From positions 1-64,000 of the forward strand of contig JAJCYT010000025.1 in assembly GCA_029262795.1 (NCBI GenBank): 64,000 nt of DNA, read 5' to 3'. The stretch's first letter is position 1. The number at the start of each line of letters is the position of its first letter. Position numbers and translations under genes: made by a program. Below are positions 1 through 8,946 of this stretch, piece after piece. Under the pieces are notes generated by a model. It was not told the DNA's origin. It did not search any database and saw only the letters and a program-made list of their open reading frames with translations. This stretch comes from Candidatus Fraserbacteria bacterium (lineage in GTDB: Bacteria; Bipolaricaulota; Bipolaricaulia; RBG-16-55-9; JAJCYT01).

Positions 1-141
1 CAACACCATCAGACCTCACAGCAGCTTGGGCTATCGCCCTCCTGCTCCCGAAACCATGTCCTGGAAAGGCCCATTTGACCCAAAACCAGAAGTTACTCTA
101 AACTAAGTCATCCACCTGGACCTATCAGGTGGGGCAGGTCA
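1..141 (+). mobile_element. 3' end of an IS3-family transposase (OrfB) with probable terminal repeat
   Basis: The frame from base 2 to the TAA at 104-106 encodes 34 residues containing RPHSSLGYRPPAPE, the very characteristic C-terminal block of IS3-family integrase-type transposases. The rest of the gene lies outside the window. After the stop, a short dyad (CCACCTG..CAGGTGG, 112-133) leads into GGGCAGGTCA, ending at about 141. That resembles the inverted-repeat end of this family when read from the other strand. The family call is from motif recognition. Whether the element is intact cannot be judged from this window. Confidence 0.75.
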
Positions 142-271
142 AATCGAGAAAAAGCTTATCAACTACTTTGTGACCACTAACACGTAGCCTAAGTGGTATT
201 GTTCTAATAAAGATCTAGAAAATCTCTGATATTTTTACATTTTATCAGGATAAATTTTTAAGGAGGAAAGC

Positions 272-1066
272 GTGTCACTAGCCTTCCCTGATATTTCTAA
301 AGACCTCTTTGATCTGAATGGTTATTGCAGCATTGTGACTGGAGCGGGACAAGGCATTGGTTTTGCTTTGTCAAAGGGATTGGCGCATCGTGGAAGCCAC
401 CTTGTGTTGGTCGATCTGAATGCTGAAAAACTTGAGCAAGCTGCTGAAGAATTGCGCTCAATTGGTGTGAAGGTGGCTACGGTTGCAACGGATGTATCTG
501 CTGAAGATGCACCTGAGCAGATGATTGAAGCTGCAAAATCATTGAGCGATCGTATCGATGTGTTGATCAACAATGCCGGAATCATGGGCTATGCCACCAT
601 GCTTGATATTACTGAGGAACAGTGGGACAAGATGTATGGGATCAATCTACGTGCGCCCATGCGCATCATGCGCGATGTGTTGCAGGAGATGGTTAAAGCT
701 GGTCGAGGCAGTGTCATTAACATGGGAAGCTCATGGTCATCGCGCGCTTCGATTTTTAATCAGGATGGTGGTGGGGTTGATTATTGTTCTGCCAAAGCGG
801 CGTTGCAGGCATTAACCAGAGCAGCGGCTCAAGATGTGGCAGAGTATGGCATTCGCGTCAACGCGATTGCGCCTGGTGGTGTGGACACGCCTATGCACGC
901 GCATCATCGTGATTATCTATTTGAATACGAAAAATACATTCCGCTTGGGCGAATGCAGGTTGCTGAGGATTTGGTGGGCCCTACGATTTTCCTGGCTTCG
1001 GATGCCAGCACGTATCTCACAGGGCAGACCATTCATGTCAATGGTGGCCTGTTGATGGTCGATTAG
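272..1066 (+). CDS. SDR-family NAD(P)-dependent oxidoreductase
   Basis: This 264-residue protein is a classical short-chain dehydrogenase. It has the Rossmann motif TGAGQGIG at 23-30, an acidic D48 after the second strand (suggesting NAD preference), NNAG at 100-103, serines at 153-154 and the catalytic YCSAK at 171-175. The C-terminal TGQTIHVNGG stretch is also typical. The start is GTG at 272 with AGGAGG at 261-266. It is the first gene of a tight operon: the next gene starts 10 bp downstream and its ribosome binding site overlaps this stop. The substrate cannot be predicted. Context suggests a hydroxy-acid or sugar-derived alcohol oxidised before cleavage by the downstream enzymes (inference). 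Confidence 0.9.
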   Translation: MSLAFPDISKDLFDLNGYCSIVTGAGQGIGFALSKGLAHRGSHLVLVDLNAEKLEQAAEELRSIGVKVATVATDVSAEDAPEQMIEAAKSLSDRIDVLINNAGIMGYATMLDITEEQWDKMYGINLRAPMRIMRDVLQEMVKAGRGSVINMGSSWSSRASIFNQDGGGVDYCSAKAALQALTRAAAQDVAEYGIRVNAIAPGGVDTPMHAHHRDYLFEYEKYIPLGRMQVAEDLVGPTIFLASDASTYLTGQTIHVNGGLLMVD

Positions 1067-1076
1067 GAGGTTTATT

Positions 1077-1916
1077 GTGTTTACGCGCACCGAAGTGCTT
1101 GAGCGACTCAACAGAACTTTATCTGAAGGCAAGCCGATTATTGGCGCTGGCGCTGGCACAGGGATCTCTGCCAAGTTTGCCGAGCGGGGCGGGGCAGACC
1201 TTATTCTAATCTACAACTCAGGCCGCTACCGCATGAATGGTCACGGCTCCAACGCCGGCCTCATGCCCATTGGCGATGCCAATGCCATTGTGATGGAAAT
1301 GGGCGAGCGCGATGTGCTGCCCGTGGTTGAAAATACGCCTGTCATTGCTGGAGTCAATGGCACTGATCCCACCCGTGTGATGGACCGATTCCTTGGTCAA
1401 GTCGAAGAAATGGGCTTTTCGGGCGTCATCAATTTTCCCAGCGTGGGCTACATCGACGGACGCTGGCGTCAGAGTTTGGAAGCCACTGGTTTTGGCTACG
1501 ACCGAGAGGTCGATATGATCCGCAAAGCAAACAAACGTGGCATGTTTACGCTGGCCTATGTCTATGAGCCGCATGAAGCGCCCGCAATGGCTGAAGCAGG
1601 TGTGGATGTGCTGGTCGCCCACCTGGGGCTGACCACAGGCGGGAGCATCGGTGCTGAGGTTGGCGATTTCATGACCAAATCATTGGATGAGTGTATTGAC
1701 CATGCGATCAAAACTAGAGATGCCGCCAAGGCCGTCAATCCTGACGTCATTGTGGTGACGCATGGTGGTCCTTTGGAAGTGCCCGAAGCAGTTGAAAAAG
1801 TGATGCTTGGTTCGGAATGTTACGGTTTTATTGGTGCTTCAACGATGGAGCGTCTGCCAACCGAAGTGGCGATTGAATCCACTGTGCGATCCTTTAAAGA
1901 CATCACCTTAAAATAA
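1077..1916 (+). CDS. Phosphoenolpyruvate hydrolase-like TIM-barrel protein
   Basis: This 279-residue protein matches the family annotated as PEP hydrolase-like or TIM-barrel signal transduction protein (PF09370 type). It shows GAGAGTGISAKFAERGGADL near the N-terminus, NFPSVGYIDG in the middle and VAHLGLTTGGSIG before a C-terminal THGGP and YGFIGASTMERLP. GTG start with GAGG just upstream. In plants and fungi this domain is fused to a UPF0261/Tm-1 domain, and here the Tm-1-like partner follows directly, 2 bp after the stop. That adjacency supports a physical or pathway partnership. The reaction in bacteria is not firmly established; a retro-aldol or C-C hydrolase role is inference. Confidence 0.85.
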   Translation: MFTRTEVLERLNRTLSEGKPIIGAGAGTGISAKFAERGGADLILIYNSGRYRMNGHGSNAGLMPIGDANAIVMEMGERDVLPVVENTPVIAGVNGTDPTRVMDRFLGQVEEMGFSGVINFPSVGYIDGRWRQSLEATGFGYDREVDMIRKANKRGMFTLAYVYEPHEAPAMAEAGVDVLVAHLGLTTGGSIGAEVGDFMTKSLDECIDHAIKTRDAAKAVNPDVIVVTHGGPLEVPEAVEKVMLGSECYGFIGASTMERLPTEVAIESTVRSFKDITLK

Positions 1917-1918
1917 GC

Positions 1919-3133
1919 ATGGGCCGAATTATTATTGCAGGTTCTTTTGATACTAAAGCTGAACCTTTTGGGCATTTAGTTAGTGTGCTTGAATCGCTTG
2001 GCGTATCACCCATCACCATAGACACAGGCGTGTTTGGTGGTGATTATGGTTGCACTTATTCTGCAAATATGATTGCAGAGGCAGCCGGGTATCAACTTGA
2101 GGGTTTGCCTGCTTTAGGTCGAGCCGATGCAGTGAATCACATGGCCGATGGTGCAGCAGAAATTCTCAAAAAACTTGTCAATCAAGGCGATGTTGCTGCG
2201 CTGATTTGCATGGGGGGCTCAAATGCCGCCACAATTTTTAGTCAGCTTGTGCCTGTGATTCCCATTGGCATTCCAAAAATTCTTTTAGCAACGGTGGTTG
2301 CAGGAAACACTCGTCCTCTTGTAGCAGCAAGTGATGTCATCATGCTTTACCCCATTGTGGACATTGAAGGCGACAATAGCATCCTTCGAGGGATGATTAC
2401 TCGATTGGCTCATGTTGCAGTTGGTGCTGTTCAATCAGGAAAACTTCAACAGCCTGGAGAGGCAGATAAATCCGTAGCACTCTCCATGTTTGGGGTAACG
2501 ACAACATGTGTTTCCAAATGTCGAGAATTGCTTGCTGCTCAAAACTTTGAATCTTTCGTCTTTCACGGCAATGGATCGGGAGGGAAATCGCTCGAATCAT
2601 TTGTGTCGCAAGGATTGGTTTCTTTGGTGCTGGATATCACGATCAGTGAATTGACAGATGAACTTTTTGGCGGTTTGTGGGGTGTAGGGCCAGAGCGTGT
2701 TTCTACGGCTGCAACGTGTGGTGTCCCTCAAGTGATTGCACCAGGAGCCATTGACATGATTAACTTTGGATCACTATCGACCCTGCCTGAGGCATTTCAA
2801 GATAGATTGTTGCACAAGCACAATAACCTTACAGCCTTGGTTCGGACCACACCTGAGGAAAATTTCCAACTGGGGGAAGTGGTTGCTGGGCGTTTGGGAA
2901 CGCCAACTGCATCAACTTCGATTCTTATTCCCACGCAAGGGTTTTCTGCGTTGGATGCACAGGGGCAACCCTTTTATGATCCAAATGCGACACAGGCATT
3001 TGGCGATGGGGTGCGCTCAAAACTCTCTGACTCTATTTCTTTGATTGAGCTTGATCTGCACATCAACGACGCTGAATTCGCCGAAGCGCTCGTTCAAGAA
3101 GCAATGAAAAATTGGAACACGAAACAAACGTGA
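1919..3133 (+). CDS. Tm-1-like ATP-binding protein (UPF0261)
   Basis: This 404-residue protein starts GRIIIAGSFDTKAEPFGHL, the recognisable N-terminus of the UPF0261/Tm-1-like ATP-binding family. A glycine-rich LICMGGSNAAT motif and a conserved PLVAASDVIMLYPIVDIEGDN segment follow. The tomato Tm-1 resistance protein carries this domain fused to the TIM barrel encoded by the upstream gene. Here the two are separate ORFs 2 bp apart and probably translationally coupled, because no strong ribosome binding site is visible. ATP binding is known for the family. The bacterial substrate and whether ATP is hydrolysed are unknown. Confidence 0.85.
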   Translation: MGRIIIAGSFDTKAEPFGHLVSVLESLGVSPITIDTGVFGGDYGCTYSANMIAEAAGYQLEGLPALGRADAVNHMADGAAEILKKLVNQGDVAALICMGGSNAATIFSQLVPVIPIGIPKILLATVVAGNTRPLVAASDVIMLYPIVDIEGDNSILRGMITRLAHVAVGAVQSGKLQQPGEADKSVALSMFGVTTTCVSKCRELLAAQNFESFVFHGNGSGGKSLESFVSQGLVSLVLDITISELTDELFGGLWGVGPERVSTAATCGVPQVIAPGAIDMINFGSLSTLPEAFQDRLLHKHNNLTALVRTTPEENFQLGEVVAGRLGTPTASTSILIPTQGFSALDAQGQPFYDPNATQAFGDGVRSKLSDSISLIELDLHINDAEFAEALVQEAMKNWNTKQT

Positions 3134-3156
3134 TGATGAAACTTTTGGAGGACTGA

Positions 3157-5100
3157 ATGGCTTTTGAAAACCTACTTCGCCCAGGGAAAATTAACGGCAT
3201 GTCTTTGCGAAATCGCTTTATTGCGGGGCCGATGGAAAAAGCGATGGCAAACATGGATGGCTCGTTGAATGAACGCTACATTGCCTATACCCGTGAACGT
3301 GCCAAGGGTGGAGTGGCTTTAATTCAGCTTGAGTCCACCTATGTTTCTGCGGATGGCCAGGGCAACCCGTATCAGGTTGGTTGTCATGGCGACCATGTGA
3401 TTCCTGGGCTCACACGCATAGCAGAGGCCGTTCACGAACATGGTGCGAAGTTGGCGATGGAACTACATCACGGTGGCCGACAGGCATCTGCCACCACTCA
3501 TTTTCGTCAGCCTATTGCACCATCAGCAATTCCAAGCACAGCGATGGATACGGGTTCAGTGCCGCGCGAAATGACGCTGACTGATATTAAACGCGTGACA
3601 GAGGATTATGTTCGCGCCGCTGAACGCTGTATCAACGCAGGTGTGGATATGATCCACATGCACGGTGCACATGGTTATTTACTCGGACAATTCTTATCTC
3701 CTCAGTCCAATCAACGCCAGGATGAATATGGTGGAAGCCTGGAAAATCGTGCTCGGTTTGCCTTAGAAATTCTTGTGGCAATTCGTAAACTCGTTGGAGA
3801 AAATTATCCCATTGGGTATCGCATATCGGCGCTTGATTATGTGGAAGGCGGCTTGAAAATTGAAGAGGCCATCCAATTTGTCAAATTGCTGGTTGAAGAG
3901 GGAATTGACCTGATTGATGTGGCAGGTGGGACGTATGAATCCATGTCGAAAATTTTTCAAAGAGCAGATGCACCCAAGGGAGGGTTTTTACAGGAAGCAA
4001 GAGCCATTCGCGAAGCTGTCGGGGATCGTGTTCCTGTGAGTGTGGCGCAACGTATGAACGATCCAGTGTTTGCAAATGAGATGATGGCCGAAGCAGGCTT
4101 TGAATTTATATCGCTGACACGAGCCTTTCATGCTGATCCCTATTATGTTCAAAAATTGATGCAGGATCAGCCGGAAGAAATTTTACCTTGTATTGCCTGT
4201 AATAGTTGTGTGAATTTTTGTGTAAATCGTGAACCTGCGGGCTGTGCAGTAAATGCCATTACAACGTTTGAGGCATCAAGAGCTTTTGAAAAAGTAAAAC
4301 AACCGAAACGTGTCATGGTGGTCGGAGGGGGCATTGCCGGTATGCATGCAGCACGTTTTCTTGGCTTACAGGGGCATGAAGTCAGCCTGTATGAGGCCAG
4401 CTCTCAGTTGGGTGGACAACTTAATTCGGGTCGCAATGTTTTACCGGATTACGGATTGCTGATTGACTGGCTTACACGGCAAATGAATTCGTTGGCAATT
4501 AACATTGAACTGAATCGACCTGTGAGTGTTGAAGATGTTCAAAACCTAAATTTTGATGCAGTGATTGTGGCAACAGGTGCCAGTGGGCGATCATTAAAAG
4601 CAGAGGAACAGGACGTGACCATTCCTTACTTTGATGTGTTCTCAGCTTTGCAACGCCCTGTTTCAGAATGGAAAGAGGATGTTGCTATTCTTGGTGGAGA
4701 CTTGGCCAGTTGTTGGTTGGCAAAGCACCTTGGCAAGTACGGTGTGAATGTACATGTGATAGAAGCAAGTGCTGCATTTGCTTCGGACTGGCAATACAAC
4801 GGCACACTGTTGGCAACTGAACTTGGTTCATACAAGAACATCTTTTTATATCCTGAGTCAACAGCTGAACTCATTTCAGGTAATCAAGTGATAATTCAAA
4901 CTCGAGGGGAACAAACTACTTTAACTGTGTCTGATGTTGTTGTTGGGGGGCGTGTTCCAAATACAAGCTTATACGAAGCACTTAAACATTCAAACCTACA
5001 GTCACCAGTTTACACAATTGGTGATGCTATACGTGCACGCAATTTGTTTTCTGCAAGCCAGGAAGCAGCAGAAGTTGCAGAAAAAATTAGCATTTATTGA
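3157..5100 (+). CDS. Old-Yellow-Enzyme-type NADH:flavin oxidoreductase with FAD domain (2,4-dienoyl-CoA reductase-like)
   Basis: This 647-residue protein has the domain order of FadH and trimethylamine dehydrogenase. An FMN-binding TIM barrel (about 1-340) contains HLHHGGRQ-like and DMIHMHGAHGYLLGQFLSP motifs. A [4Fe-4S] cysteine set follows (C345, C348, C351, C355, with C363 nearby). The C-terminal FAD/NAD(P) domain starts with VVGGGIAGMHA at about 388. A GGAGG sits five bases before the ATG. It is the last gene of the operon. The family reduces activated C=C bonds or demethylates amines. Here it probably acts on an intermediate of the same pathway, but the substrate is unknown. Confidence 0.9.
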   Translation: MAFENLLRPGKINGMSLRNRFIAGPMEKAMANMDGSLNERYIAYTRERAKGGVALIQLESTYVSADGQGNPYQVGCHGDHVIPGLTRIAEAVHEHGAKLAMELHHGGRQASATTHFRQPIAPSAIPSTAMDTGSVPREMTLTDIKRVTEDYVRAAERCINAGVDMIHMHGAHGYLLGQFLSPQSNQRQDEYGGSLENRARFALEILVAIRKLVGENYPIGYRISALDYVEGGLKIEEAIQFVKLLVEEGIDLIDVAGGTYESMSKIFQRADAPKGGFLQEARAIREAVGDRVPVSVAQRMNDPVFANEMMAEAGFEFISLTRAFHADPYYVQKLMQDQPEEILPCIACNSCVNFCVNREPAGCAVNAITTFEASRAFEKVKQPKRVMVVGGGIAGMHAARFLGLQGHEVSLYEASSQLGGQLNSGRNVLPDYGLLIDWLTRQMNSLAINIELNRPVSVEDVQNLNFDAVIVATGASGRSLKAEEQDVTIPYFDVFSALQRPVSEWKEDVAILGGDLASCWLAKHLGKYGVNVHVIEASAAFASDWQYNGTLLATELGSYKNIFLYPESTAELISGNQVIIQTRGEQTTLTVSDVVVGGRVPNTSLYEALKHSNLQSPVYTIGDAIRARNLFSASQEAAEVAEKISIY

Positions 5101-5330
5101 GGTGTGGCCCAATATATTTTTTTGGACACTTGCAACTCCCAACAGAATAAAGAAATTCTCCAGAATAACCATTTTGGGGATTTTTCGATGTGAAGACGGT
5201 TAGGACTTTAAAAATTAGCAGGTTACAATTGACACAAATTAAATGGTTGAGAGACATTCAATGGCAAGGCCATCGCAGTGGAAATCGAAGGCGAACTGCT
5301 GATTGATTGAATCTCATCAAGGAGTTGGCT

Positions 5331-6683
5331 GTGCCTCATCCACTACTCAAAACTTACCCTGATCTTGCCACAGAACTTGATATCATTGAGCAATTAATTG
5401 AAAAGAAGCGCCACAACGCACTTCAACCTGGGTTGGCTATCGGCTTGGTTTACGAGGGTGAACCGTTGTGGGGCAAGGGATTTGGGATGGCAAATCTCGA
5501 TTTAAAAACGCCGATGACGCTGGATACACAATTTCGCATTGCCAGTATCACCAAGACATTTACAGCGGTGGCCATTCTGCAATTGAAGGAGCAAGGTAAA
5601 CTGAGTCTCGAAGACAGGTTGTCCGATCATTTGGATTGGTTTGAGTTACAGCATCCCGACGGCCCTCCAATTAATTTGTATCATCTGCTCACGCACACGT
5701 CTGGACTGCCACGCGATGCAACCATCCCGCACTGGACGGACAACACGTTTCAGTCCTGGGAGGAACTGGTTGAAACCACCAAGCAGCGCAAGCCATATGC
5801 TGCCCCTCTGACAAGTTTTGGCTATTCCAACTTAGGGTATTCACTGCTGGGCGGAGTGGTCGAGTCCGTTTCAGGCATGGCTTGGGGAGATTATCTACAG
5901 CAAAACATTCTCATTCCCTTGGGCATGAGTCAAACTATACCAATGCCAAAAGGCAATGAATCCAATTTAGCGACAGGCTATTTACGCACGGATGCACAGC
6001 ATCAACGAATGGCTGCGCCATTTGTGTCAACCAACGGCTTTTCGCCCTCAGCCAGCTTTGCCTCCACAGTCAATGACCTGATGAAGTACGCAACTTTTCA
6101 TCTGTCTACAAGTAATCACAAGTTGTTGTCTGCCTACAGCCTTCGCGATATGCACCGCCCACACTGGCTCAACGAGGACGTTCAAAGTGGTTATGGGCTT
6201 GGATCGGGATTTAATCAGCTCAATGAGTGGCGCATCATGGGTCACTATGGCGGCTACAAAGGCTATCTCACCGCTTTCACCCTGTGCCGAGAACACAGCC
6301 TTTGCGCGATCGTGTTGAGTAACAGCATTAACAGTGAACCGGCAAGTTATGTTGACCTCATCTACAAACGCATTCTGCCTGAGCTCATCAAGGTCAAAAA
6401 GGAATCAGCAAAAGCTTACCCGGCCTGGCAGGACTACGTGGGCGTTTACAGCAGTGATTGGTTTGAAGCAATGATTGTTGTGAAAGAGGGTCAACTCCAA
6501 TTCATCGCGCTTGATCCTGCCGGAATGCCCACTGGCACTCTCACGGCCACAAACGAGCCGGATATCTTCACCTTCCACTGGCGAGGCAATCCCACCGAAG
6601 TCGCCCGCTTTCAGCGAGACGAGTCTGGCAAAGTGATCAAATTCTGGTTCGAGTCAGAGTATTTGACGAGGCATGCGCCTTAG
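5331..6683 (+). CDS. Serine hydrolase of the class C beta-lactamase/penicillin-binding protein family
   Basis: This 450-residue protein has the catalytic SITK motif (S72, K75), YSN at 165-167 and the HYGG segment at 305-308 that replaces KTG. These identify the esterase/DD-peptidase/class C beta-lactamase fold. A roughly 100-residue C-terminal domain follows. I prefer the GTG at 5331 because CAAGGAG ends six bases upstream; an in-frame TTG at 5307 has no ribosome binding site. No signal peptide is visible, so a cytoplasmic esterase or amidase is more likely than a true beta-lactamase. It sits 230 bp after the oxidoreductase operon, and a TTGACA at about 5229 could be its own -35. Confidence 0.85.
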   Translation: MPHPLLKTYPDLATELDIIEQLIEKKRHNALQPGLAIGLVYEGEPLWGKGFGMANLDLKTPMTLDTQFRIASITKTFTAVAILQLKEQGKLSLEDRLSDHLDWFELQHPDGPPINLYHLLTHTSGLPRDATIPHWTDNTFQSWEELVETTKQRKPYAAPLTSFGYSNLGYSLLGGVVESVSGMAWGDYLQQNILIPLGMSQTIPMPKGNESNLATGYLRTDAQHQRMAAPFVSTNGFSPSASFASTVNDLMKYATFHLSTSNHKLLSAYSLRDMHRPHWLNEDVQSGYGLGSGFNQLNEWRIMGHYGGYKGYLTAFTLCREHSLCAIVLSNSINSEPASYVDLIYKRILPELIKVKKESAKAYPAWQDYVGVYSSDWFEAMIVVKEGQLQFIALDPAGMPTGTLTATNEPDIFTFHWRGNPTEVARFQRDESGKVIKFWFESEYLTRHAP

Positions 6684-6743
6684 AGCGATTAAGTACGAAA
6701 TTAGGCGGAGCGAATCTTCAAACCTCTCAAACATAGGCTGGTT

Positions 6744-8096
6744 TTATAAGAACTCAGGCAGCCACAACGCCAACTGTGGCCAAAGGATGACGAGCGTTAA
6801 GCCAATCAATTGTATAAGCACAAATGGCCAAATTCCGCGATAGACGTGGTGCAGTTCCACCTCTGGTGGGGCTGCACCTTTGAGGTAAAACAATGCGAAC
6901 CCAAAAGGCGGAGTTAAAAAAGAGGTTTGCAAATTTATGGCCACCAAAATCATAAACCAAAGGGGATTAACCCCCAATTCGTGCATAATGGGCAGCAAAA
7001 TCGGAACGTGAATAAAGGTGATTTCGATGAAATCCAGAAAGAAGCCCAGCACAAACAAAACCAGCATGACAATGGCCAGAATGACCCACACATCGAGGTT
7101 CAAGTTTTGAAAGAAGGTGCGGATCAACTGATCGCCTCGCAGTTGTCGAAATACTGCCCCAAAAGCCTGAGCGCCGATTAAAATAATGAACACCATGCTG
7201 GTAAAGCGAGTGGTGGAGGCCATCACACTTTTCAGGACGCTGAGATTCAATTTGCCCTTCACCAGCGCCAGCATGGTTGCTAAAAACGCCCCAACCCCTG
7301 CGGCTTCAGTGGGAGAGGCAATGCCAAAAAAGATAGACCCTAAAACACCCACCATCAGTAATAAGGGCGGAAAAAGGGCTTTAATCGTTCTTAGAAAAAG
7401 CTGATGTGCTGTCAGATCAATGGCCTTCATTGACATGGCCGGTGCTTTGTCTGGGTGGCGCCAGGCATAAAAAAAAGCGTAAGCCATATACATCAATGCC
7501 AACATGATTCCAGGGATGGCGGCTGCAAAAAATAGACTGCCCACATTGACTTCCTGAAGATTGGAAATGCTAGCCAGTAACAACAGCACAATGCTGGGAG
7601 GAATGATTTGGCCCAACGTGCCTGCGGCACAAATCGCGCCTGTGGAAAGCTCTTTGCTGTAGCCATGTTGCAGCATCACGGGCAGGGCTAATACGGTCAT
7701 GGTGACCACGGTTGCGCCAATGATGCCGGTGGAAGCGGCCAAAATTGCCCCCATTGCGATCACAGAAATCGCCAAGCTTCCAGGGACTTTTCGTAATAAG
7801 ATACCCAACGTTTCCAACAGGTCATCCGCCAGGCCGGAGCGCTCCAGCATCACGCCCATATAGACAAACAGGGGGACGGCCACCAGCAGGAAATTTTCAA
7901 TGATGCCAGGAATTCTAAGCGTGAAAGCACCCATGGCCCCTTGAAGAAAATTGGTGCGGATGCCCAAAGCTTCGCCAATCAAGGCAAACAACAAGGCAAT
8001 CGCCGCAATACTGAAAGCGACTGGATAACCCAGTACCACAAACAATATCAGGCCAATTAACATAAACAGTGGCAGCAGTTCGATCAATATTTCCAT
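6744..8096 (-). CDS. dctM: TRAP transporter large permease subunit DctM
   Basis: This 450-residue, strongly hydrophobic protein has about 12 membrane segments. DctM hallmarks include GYPVAFSIA near the N-terminus, VAVPLFVYMGVMLERSG, GIIGATVVTMTVLALPVML and SPTEAAGVGAF. It forms the sodium-driven channel of a tripartite ATP-independent periplasmic transporter together with DctQ, encoded immediately upstream with a 3 bp gap. No DctP-type binding-protein gene is adjacent or elsewhere in the window, so the substrate-binding partner must lie elsewhere or be lost. It is convergent with the serine hydrolase gene. Confidence 0.92.
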   Translation of the reverse strand: MEILIELLPLFMLIGLILFVVLGYPVAFSIAAIALLFALIGEALGIRTNFLQGAMGAFTLRIPGIIENFLLVAVPLFVYMGVMLERSGLADDLLETLGILLRKVPGSLAISVIAMGAILAASTGIIGATVVTMTVLALPVMLQHGYSKELSTGAICAAGTLGQIIPPSIVLLLLASISNLQEVNVGSLFFAAAIPGIMLALMYMAYAFFYAWRHPDKAPAMSMKAIDLTAHQLFLRTIKALFPPLLLMVGVLGSIFFGIASPTEAAGVGAFLATMLALVKGKLNLSVLKSVMASTTRFTSMVFIILIGAQAFGAVFRQLRGDQLIRTFFQNLNLDVWVILAIVMLVLFVLGFFLDFIEITFIHVPILLPIMHELGVNPLWFMILVAINLQTSFLTPPFGFALFYLKGAAPPEVELHHVYRGIWPFVLIQLIGLTLVILWPQLALWLPEFL

Positions 8097-8099
8097 AAG

Positions 8100-8633
8100 T
8101 TAGTTGGACGGGTCGTTTGTCTTTCTTAAAAATAAAATATTACGAAAAATTTCAGCAATGCCCTGTAAAATCAAAAAGAAAAAGCCAATGGGAATGGCCG
8201 TTTTAATTAGATACCGTGCGGGCAGCCCCCCAGGGTCAGGAGATCCTTCGCCAAAACGCCAGGATTGAACCACAAAACTTCGTTCGAAACTGGGGGACAT
8301 TAATAAATACCAGATGATGGTGGCTGAAACAGGGATAAGAAAAAACAATGCTCCTAGCAAATTGACCCAGGCTTTTTTTCGGTCACTGAAACGATGATAA
8401 AGTAAATCCACACGGACATGGCCATCGTGTTTGAGTGTGTAAGCTGCGCCCATTAAGAATATGAGTGCATAAAAATGCCAAGCAAGTTCGGTGAATGCTG
8501 TGATTGAATGTTGAAGTACGTAGCGAGAGAATACGTTGTAGACGATGATGAGAACCATTGCTGTGGTCAACCACATCACGGTACGTCCTGTCCATTCACT
8601 AAAGGTATCTATCCAGCGAACAAAGGTTTCCAA
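8100..8633 (-). CDS. dctQ: TRAP transporter small permease subunit DctQ
   Basis: This 177-residue protein has four membrane segments and the DctQ-like HDGHVRVDLLYHRF motif after the second helix, which marks the small subunit. A TTG start at 8633 fits the GGGGG ribosome binding site five bases upstream; another TTG one codon earlier lies too close to it. It is first of the dctQM pair. The 310 bp upstream contain no dctP gene, only an IS6-type inverted-repeat remnant, so an insertion or deletion may have removed an upstream partner (inference). Confidence 0.85.
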   Translation of the reverse strand: METFVRWIDTFSEWTGRTVMWLTTAMVLIIVYNVFSRYVLQHSITAFTELAWHFYALIFLMGAAYTLKHDGHVRVDLLYHRFSDRKKAWVNLLGALFFLIPVSATIIWYLLMSPSFERSFVVQSWRFGEGSPDPGGLPARYLIKTAIPIGFFFLILQGIAEIFRNILFLRKTNDPSN

Positions 8634-8768
8634 CAAAGCCCCCTACACTGCCATTGAACAGCACTATATCACATTGCCATTTTGTTTGTCTAAGACATTT
8701 GGGATTGGCGTAGCGGAATGAACCAGGAATCAGCCACTTAGGAATCCTGTAGTGTAAAACAGATAAAG

Positions 8769-8794
8769 GGTAATGTCGCAAAAAATTCGCCAGC
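8769..8794 (+). repeat. Solo IS6-type terminal inverted repeat
   Basis: The 26 bases beginning GGTAATGTCGCAAAAAATTC match the ends of the two IS6-family remnants at 16730 and 22742 (shared core GTCGCAARAAATT). No transposase fragment lies beside it. The rest of the gap 8634-8946 shows AT-rich sequence and no convincing gene; the dctQM promoter should be here. Confidence 0.5.
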
Positions 8795-8946
8795 ATGTTT
8801 CCCTAATTGCACAAACAACCTAACCTCCTCTCAGCATAGAACTGCATATTGCAATATAACATAACTTGGCATTTGACTGTGCTTAACTGAATTGACAATC
8901 TTCCAATCGAGAAGCTAGATAGGGCTTCGACAATTTGATATGGTAA

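Noticed and set aside
322..585. 87-codon antisense ORF within the SDR gene
   Set aside because: Shadow of the coding frame of the strongly supported SDR. The same holds for many antisense frames throughout (Mrp cluster, proS, pheT, gpmI, propellers).
5307..5330. Upstream TTG start for the serine hydrolase
   Set aside because: The GTG at 5331 has an ideal CAAGGAG six bases upstream, whereas 5307 has none.
8599..8796. Minus-strand ORF upstream of dctQ
   Set aside because: It overlaps the dctQ start in another frame and contains the IS6-type end; no domain, so taken as spurious.
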